Shown here: one piece after another, positions 57,393-64,000 of the stretch
Numbering within the stretch: position 1 is the stretch's first letter
How the letters are laid out: each line of letters opens with the position of its first letter
NCBI GenBank assembly: GCA_036873755.1
Contig: JAVTVY010051649.1
Location: 62,001-126,000 of the forward strand
DNA: 64,000 nt
From: Hanleya hanleyi
Taxonomy: Eukaryota; Mollusca; Polyplacophora; Lepidopleurida; Hanleyidae
Direction: 5' to 3'
Made by a program: the position numbers and the translations under genes
The notes under the pieces: generated by a model
What the model saw: only the letters and a program-made list of their open reading frames with translations
Databases searched by the model: none
What the model was told of the DNA's origin: nothing

Positions 57393-58235
57393 TATGCGTT
57401 GCAATATCATAAATCACAGTCGCGATCTCATAGAATTTGAGGAAGTAAAAAAAATATGGAAACTGTTGAAAGAAATACGTCTTTTCATCTTTAAAAATAG
57501 GGTCTTGATAGTTTGTAGTGTTTGTGATACAGAAAATATCAACCCAACAAAGAGCCGCTCTATGGATTAAAACAGCAATAAAGGATATCTTATACAAATA
57601 TATCGCCCGTTTTTCACATAAAACTTACGAAGAGAGAAATTCAATCATTCAGAGAAAATGTTAGCATTTTTTCTTACTTTTTTAATCAATATGACGATGA
57701 CGCTCTATTCGCTTTCTTAATATTTCATACAGCATATCCGTTGACGTTGCTTTTATCTTGTAAAACAAAATTCCCGCGTCGAGTGCTTTATTGTATCTTA
57801 AATAAGGAACAATTTCAAAGCGATTCATCCTGAATTGGAAACGATATGCTGTTTTATAAATATATATAGGCACTTACATAAAACGAATGAAAAAAACGAT
57901 TGAAAATGTTGTCTTGGTGTTAAATTTTTAAAATATACCAGCAGATAATAACGAGAGTATGCAAGTTCTGCACAGAAACGGATAACGAGTTTTAATAAAA
58001 AAATATCTGCACATTTGACAAAATTAGATTGCCCTATATGCGTAATGCATTAAAAAGAACTTGTTTCAAAAAACAACTATATTAATTATTACAGATAGCT
58101 TACATCTTCAAAATTAGTTACATAGCATCAGATGTAGCTGGAGAGTTCATTCATTAGAAATTATGTATATTTATGCACGAGGAAGAGATTTAAAATTAAA
58201 TTAAATGACAGCATGTTTCGAACAAAATATTCCGA
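57393..58235. other. Loop of the GC-rich inverted repeat
   Basis: About 840 bp of AT-rich sequence without recognised coding or RNA features. Confidence 0.5.
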
Positions 58236-58748
58236 TAATTGATGCTCCCCGGGCATGCGCACTTGAGAAAAAGTCCTGAGAATTCCAGAAGTCAAAAGTC
58301 GCCAGTCGCCGCGCGCCGTGGTTCATCCGGCGAGTGGCGCGCGGCGAGTTTTTCCAGGTTAAAAGATAGAGCGAAACTCGCCGTGTTTTACGGCGGGTGG
58401 CGACTGGCGAGTTTTTGCAGGTTAAGAGATAGCAGAAAGTCGCCAGTCGCCGCGCGCCGGAGAGGTCCACGGCGCGTGGCGAGTGGCGAGTTTCACTACA
58501 GTCAAAAGTCGCCAGTCGCCGTGCGCCGTGGTTCATCCGGCGAGTGGCGCGCGGCGAGTTTTTCCAGGTTAAAAGATAGAGCGAAACTCGCCGTGTTTTA
58601 CGGCGGGTGGCGACTGGCGAGTTTTGCAGGTTAAGAGATAGCAGAAAGTCGCCAGTCGCCGCGCGCCGGAGAGGTCCACGGCGCGTGGCGAGTGGCGAGT
58701 TTCTAAAAGTCGCCACGCGACGCAAACTTGGCCCAAATAGAACACCAT
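58236..58748. repeat. GC-rich inner inverted-repeat arm, right
   Basis: Reverse complement of 56881-57392, nearly identical from taattgatgctcc to ggcccaaatagaacaccat. The next ~75 bp (to about 58822) is in turn the reverse complement of 61250-61320 (acgacaaatgtgtgcg). Confidence 0.92.
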
Positions 58749-58825
58749 AGGTTTCTCCAAACTTAAAACATTTGCATTTACGACAAATGTGTGCGTTTAA
58801 CCTTGCACAGTTCAATTTTCGTTTT

Positions 58826-60330
58826 TACCCCTCAGCCTATTAGGCTGTGGGGTCTTGTCGTCGGCAAGTACGTCCGGTCGGTCGTCCGGTCGTACGGTCG
58901 TCCGGTCGTCAGTCGTCAACAATTCTTGTGACCGGTCTAGAAGTTAAACCGTTGCTTCTAGAGATTGTTGGGTGGTCAGCCACAAGCTTATCGAATTTGG
59001 GTAATTTGTGATGAATTTTGTGGTTTCCATGGCAACGTCACGGAAATTTCGTCAACAATTCTTGTGACCGGTCTAGAAGCCAAACCGTTGCTTCTAGAGA
59101 CTTCAAATTTGGTATGCAGGATTGTTGGGCGGTCAACCACAAGCCTATTGAATCTGGATCCGATTGGTTGGAAACTTCGGCGGCCATTTTTAATTTATGC
59201 GAAACCGTCACAGCTTTCTCGTTACCAAGATATCTTTAGAACGACTTACCTAGGCACACCAAACTTGCCGTGCACATCCATATGCACGTGACCCAGAATC
59301 GTATTGAATCTGGACCCGATTGGGTGGAAACTTTGGCGGCCATCTTTAATTTATGCGAAACCATGAATCTTGTGTATCTCGGAAACCATTTCGCTGTTCA
59401 TTGTGAAATTTGGTATAGATTATCGATACAACTTGCCGTACACATCCATATGCTCGTGACCCAGAACCCTATTGAATCTGGACCCGATTGGGTCGAAACT
59501 TTGGCGGCCATCTTTAATTTATGCGAAAGCATGAATCTTGTGTATCTCGGAAACCATTTCACTGTTCAGTGTGAAACTTGGTATAGATTATCGATACAAC
59601 TTGCCGTGCACATCCATATGCTCGTGACCCAGAACCCTATTGAATCTGGACCCGATTGGGTGGAAACTTTGGTGGCCATCTTTAATTTATGCGAAACCAT
59701 GAATCTTGTGTATCTCGGAAACCATTTCGCTGTTCAGTGTGAAAGTTGGTGTAGATTATCAAGAAACTTAAAGGAATGACCCAACCAGTTTCACTGATTG
59801 GGTGAAAGCCTTGGTGGCCATCTTTAATTTATGCAGAATCTTTAATGATGTATTTCTCTGATACCATTGAAGTGTTCTATACGAAACTTGGTATCTCAAT
59901 TGAAAATTGATTGACAAATTGACAAGTATTCTATACGAAACTTGGTATACAGCATCGATGTATCAAACACTTGCAATGAATAACCACATCAGTTCTTCTG
60001 AGAGGCGGGAAGGATGGCCGGCCATTTTTAATTTATGCAAAATCATTAATGATCTCTGTCTCTGATACCGTTCAAGTGCTCGATGTAAAATTTGGTAAAC
60101 ATCATGGATGCATCAAGAGATTTATGATGAATGACAGAACTGGTTTCTCTGATTGGGCGGAAATCTTGGCGGCCATCTTTAATTTATGCAAAATATTTAA
60201 TGATGTATATGTCTGATACCATTTAAGTGTTCTATATGAAACTTGGTACACAGCATCGATATATCAAGAGACTCGCAATGAATAACCACATCAGTTCCTC
60301 TGAATTACGGGAAGGATTTCGCGTCCCATC
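58826..60330. repeat. Dispersed repeat plus ~168-bp tandem units
   Basis: Starts with the same dispersed repeat as 5040-5245, then units with attgaatctggacccgattg, ggcggccatctttaattta and ctcggaaaccatttcgctg spaced about 168 bp (59336, 59505, 59671), degenerating toward 60300. Because 168 is divisible by three, a 169-codon forward frame (59270-59779) shows a 56-residue repeat. No signal or domain supports it as a protein, and units outside the frame are broken. Confidence 0.85.
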
Positions 60331-61059
60331 ACCGCGATGCTTACTCTTATTGGTATTACATCTTTGTTGGTATCTTTATAAGTACTATATTTTAAATCAT
60401 AACAAATATCGGTTGTGTTCATGAATGCCGTTCGCTTTTATAGTGCTCTAAACATCTATTTTTAGAAAAGAGAAAATCTCAATGCCAGTAACCAATGAGA
60501 ACAGCGGGATGCCACCTGTCCAGACCGGTCTTGTGCATCTTCACAAATCCAGGTAAATCGTGAATGGTTTACCTGGACATTTTTGGTGATTCGAGTGAGT
60601 TCTTGAGTCGTTGCCTTGAATCGTTGGCCTCAATCTCGAACATTTCATCCCTCGAGATTATTTTGAATTAGCATGTCGGTATCCAAAGCCGGTGGTTTTT
60701 GCTTTGCCTCTCGATGTCGATTTCAGTCTGACATCAAAGTTATGCCAGCGATGTCACATTTCAAACCGTGCAGTGGATTGTCGTAATGAGCTAGCTGAGT
60801 CTGTTCACTAATTGGTTTGATTTAGGGGATACCCCTTGATCTATTTTTATCCAGAACTACCGTGGGCAACTAACCAAGGCAGTGTATAGATACCCTAACA
60901 AATCGATCGATACACTGGCTCCAGAGGATGGCCTGGTGGGTCACATGCCTCTCACGCTCCACACCTCTTATACGACATGATTTGCCTTTTCTATTCTACT
61001 CGTGGTACCGAAAGTTACATCATAACCATTCCACGTGCGAACTTAACATTGATACGTCA
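60331..61059. other. Unassigned sequence inside the foldback
   Basis: A small repeated motif pair (aatcgtgaatggtttacctg...gagtcgttgccttgaatcgt) near 60550-60630. No gene recognised. Confidence 0.35.
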
Positions 61060-61260
61060 AAGTTAAAATCAAAAAACGAAAAACGGACAAGTCGAGGCAA
61101 TTTTCAATATTTGATTTTCATTTTTGCGTGAAGCAAAACGAAAAACGAAAATTGAAAATTGATTGACAAATTTCAATTTTCGTTTTTTGTTTTTGTAATC
61201 GCAAAATCAAAAATTGAAAATTGCGAAACCTAAAACAACAAAAAACGAAAATTGAACTGT
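61060..61260. repeat. AT-rich palindromic simple repeat
   Basis: Alternating aaaaacgaaaattg and caattttcgtttttt segments that pair with one another several times. Confidence 0.85.
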
Positions 61261-61379
61261 GTAAGGTTACGCGCACACATTTGTCGTAAATGCAAATGTT
61301 GTAAGTTTGGAGAAACCAGATCAATTTTAATAAAGTATCGCTCTCGTATTTCTATATGACATCAACTCATTTTGGAAAG

Positions 61380-61700
61380 CTGAAATTCGGGAGCGATGCT
61401 GAGCTTTCCATCTTTCTACTTTCAATTTTGCGAGATGGAAAGCTCGAACACGGGAGCGATGTAGAGCTTTCCATCTTTCAGCTTTCAATTTTGCGAGACG
61501 GAAAGCTCGAACACGGGAGCGATGTAGAGCTTTCCATCTTTCTACTTTCAATTTTGCGAGATGGAAAGCTCGAATACGGGAGCGATGTAGAGCTTTCCAT
61601 CTTTCTACTTTCAATTTTGCGAGATGGAAAGCTCGAATACGGGAGCGATGTAAAGCTTTCCATCTTTCTACTTTCAATGTTGCAAGATGGAAAGCTGAAT
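61380..61700. repeat. 63-bp tandem repeat with internal palindrome, about five copies
   Basis: The landmark gagcgatg occurs at 61391, 61454, 61517 and 61580, a 63-bp period. Each unit contains gatggaaagct and its inverse agctttccatc around the landmark, so every unit can form an 11-bp-stem hairpin. The period is a multiple of three and free of stops on both strands, producing open frames of 142 codons (+) and 157 codons (-). These are treated as non-coding. Confidence 0.9.
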
Positions 61701-62215
61701 TGTCAAGTGTTACACGGACCCTTTGCCCAGCATTGCTCCGTTCCGGTCCCACACTGCAATGTTTTTCAAAAGGCAACAGAATGATAATAAAACACAACAA
61801 TTAACAACACTAAACTTCGTGTAAATTTGCTTTTGTGCCATCTGATTATGGCTCGACACACAATAAGCATACCGGCAAACACTCAGTCTTTGAAAAGGCA
61901 GCTGAGATAAATCTGATGTCGCACTACATGCTGTGCTGGCTGATTTAAGTGTTTCATTGTCTGGCCAACTCCATGGACGAATGCAGTGGAAATGAACAGG
62001 ACTTGGATGGGAGTAAACATCCGACAACAAAAGTACAACGGCTTCTGTTGAAAGACCACGCTCTATTAAAAACCGTAGTAATGGACAAGAGCAGCATACT
62101 GCCTAACGAATCCTTTATTACGATGGAATGAACATTCGAAATCCGTTGTCATTCTAAAAGTAGTATGCTAATGTTGAAAGTTAACGCTGTTGTAAGAACC
62201 GTAATATTTATTACA

Positions 62216-64000
62216 TAAAATACTTTTGTTCAAACTTATCACAGTTTTGCCCCTCAAAATAGTTCAAACGCTAAATCACTCGGAGGCCACTTGGAATATT
62301 GTTTCTGTGCAATGGAATTAGAACGACTTAACAGATTCTTATCCACCAAATGTGGTATATGAATATCTGACGCAATATATTTCTTGAAATTACTATCTTT
62401 AGAAATAAATAATGTTTCCCCTACTCGACGAACAAATGATATGTTTCCTAGATCGACTGCAGGGCCTATCTAGTTAATTAAATAATTGATGCGTCTTTTT
62501 CTTCTCTTTTTGCTTCCAAGTATTCTTCATATGTTGACTTCTGACTTTTTAGTTTTTATATATTTTCACCTGTTACATTTTTGTTGTTTTTATTGTTATT
62601 ACAGCGATTTTGTCATTGTTTCGCCCGCGGCCAATGTTTCAGTGTCATTACTGGGTAACAGCCCCATGGCACTGTTTAATTCTGAATCAACACGTTTATG
62701 CTAACAGAACATTCGCGTAAATTACACATGAATATGAGATAAAGATTTATTGTATCGTTTCTTCATCGATCAGCCATTCGAGTACCATATAGGCTATTAA
62801 AAATGCATCATCTAGTTTTATCCAATGATTGGATTGTTTGGCCCGAATTTAAAGTTGTATTGCTCAATTACTTTGTAGAGGTTTAGACTCTAAACCCATC
62901 GAAGCAAGACAAATTATGTTTTAAATTAACTATTTTTGGGTACAATAGTTTGACATTTGTTGTGGAAGAAATCTGATACCTGTTAAAACGTGTCGATAAT
63001 TTTATTCTTTTTTTTTTTAGCTCATTCCACTTTATTATTATTATTCCAGTGGGTCGAGGAACCGGCCCCTTATTTTTTCCGTAATAGGTCAAATTATTCC
63101 TTCAGTAAAACTTAAACGGTGTACATGAAATAGTTGTAGAATCGACATAAAGGACATGTGATAGGTCAGCAGTTGTGATGAATCGTTGAACAAGTTAAAT
63201 GCGGGCATTTGCTGCATTATCGCTGGGGTGTTATTTATCTGACTGACTGCAAAGAATACACTGCAAACATGTTTGTTTGTGTAAGAAAGTTAATAGACGG
63301 TAACTGTTACAATGACTCTTCAGTCGAGATATCCGTCGATATCAGTTGTGTAAGTTGATTCAGCAAAACGTGTGGTCCCAGCTATGTTTTAACGTTGTTG
63401 CAAGTTCAGATCCCCAAGACTGACACATTGAAATTGGTGGGTTTGGACTGTGTTTAAGTAGATCTCAGTTATGCAAACAGTCCAGGGTTCAGCTCTTCTG
63501 CAGGAGTTCCTCGCGTCCTTACAATGATGCTGTTGATATAGAAATTAAGAAAACTCACCTGTTTTGTAACTGACCTGAAATAAAAATGTTGGTAGATTCC
63601 TCATCTTCACATTTCAAGTGAAATACATTTATTTACCAGCTCAATCTTCTTTATCAAGCATAATCAATATAACGATATTAGATATCACTCTACTATAGAT
63701 GTGAGTGTGTGACCTTTTGATTTCGATTTAAAAACGGTGTTTCCAAAAATACTACCGTTGGCCGTTAACAAGATGAATTATAATAAATTTATAATAAATC
63801 ATGGGTAGTAGTAGTAGTAGTAATAGTAGTAGTAGTAAAAGTTGTAGTGCTAGTAGTAAAAGGACCGACTCTCTATTGTTGAGGCTGAGGCTGAGGAGCC
63901 ATGTGCAGGTGACGTCACATCCGGTGTGAGATCTCGTCCGGTTCAAAGGTCGCTTCCGGTCACGGGACTTCCAGGGATGACGTCACGTCTGGGGATGGCG
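62216..64000. other. Right end of window, no gene recognised
   Basis: AT-rich up to 63770. Contains a (tag)n microsatellite at 63806-63860 and two CRE octamers (63910-63917, with catccgg following, and 63978-63985) in a short GC-rich end that might be a promoter or the start of a repeat continuing outside. Confidence 0.4.
63806..63860. repeat. TAG/TAA trinucleotide microsatellite
   Basis: Runs of agtagtagtagtagta interrupted by aatag and aaaag. Confidence 0.95.

Larger units (their letters stand above)
55775..62215. mobile_element. Nested foldback structure, ~6.4 kb
   Basis: Outer arms: 55775-55910 matches the reverse complement of 62090-62215 (attacggttcttacaacagc..., then tcgaatgttcatt), and 56750-56880 matches the reverse complement of parts of 61320-61730 (gtgtaacacttgacaattca). 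Inner arms: 56881-57392 versus 58236-58748. The arms are patchy outside and tight inside. No transposase was recognised. It could be a foldback DNA element with later insertions, or two independent inverted duplications. Confidence 0.6.

Noticed and set aside
57094..58815. Arg/Ala-rich frames of 131-204 codons in the GC-rich arms
   Set aside because: They mirror each other in the inverted arms and reflect cgcc/ggcg composition. No domain or codon pattern suggests a gene.
61327..61800. 157-codon reverse and 142-codon forward repeat proteins
   Set aside because: Products of a stop-free 63-bp repeat. Both strands are open equally, which argues against coding.

Overview
This is eukaryotic, intron-bearing, repeat-rich DNA. 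Several copies of a tail reading roughly CGACGTTAAA followed by tandem ACTC units, plus many ACATGTA-type and 'aaacttggtacac' repeats, suggest a gastropod mollusc, most likely an abalone (Haliotis-like). That assignment is inference from repeat style, not from a database match.

The one convincing host gene runs on the + strand. Six well-spliced exons between 2800 and 9867 encode most of a CAP (SCP/TAPS/CRISP) domain, then one EGF-like module, then one ShK-like module with a CxxxCxxC ending. All splice phases agree (0, 1, 0, 2, 1, 1, 1). After the ShK exon two different phase-compatible last exons exist: a proximal one at 16061-16182 and a distal one at 50538-50635. Each ends in a short hydrophobic helix and a one- to three-residue tail, as expected for a GPI-attachment signal or C-terminal anchor. 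On the way to the distal exon lie four identical 18-nt, phase-1 symmetric microexon candidates (40644, 43549, 45716, 48171). Each would add a six-residue Lys/Thr/Asp element just before the anchor. The exon(s) for the signal peptide and the first CAP helix were not found.

The introns and flanks are almost entirely repeats. From left to right these are: a 154-bp tandem repeat (1-925); a ~36-bp minisatellite carrying a retroelement 3' end (1590-2235); a LINE tail (5940-6370); a ~60-bp minisatellite (8200-8520); a 30-bp minisatellite (8870-9695); a 175/197-bp tandem family (12165-14300); a 31-bp minisatellite (14318-15215); a compact intronless C2H2 zinc-finger gene between direct repeats (17851-19150, gene on the - strand); an 80-bp-arm hairpin (19758-19951); a TIR element (20488-22653); a piggyBac-like TTAA MITE (22843-23242); a retroelement relic (24030-24775); a very long 79-bp satellite (27185-47755) interrupted by a 5'-truncated LINE (37448-38893) and by duplicated ~1.1-kb unique blocks that carry the microexon; a second TTAA MITE (49163-49866); an inverted pair of RT-encoding elements (51481-54835); and a nested foldback structure with GC-rich arms (55.77-62.2 kb) holding further tandem repeats. 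The last 1.8 kb shows no recognisable gene.

The most notable system is the coupling of an expanding satellite to a host gene: unequal exchange in the 79-bp array appears to have copied a microexon-bearing block to four copies, which could change the length of a Thr-rich stalk in front of the membrane anchor of a secreted CAP protein.
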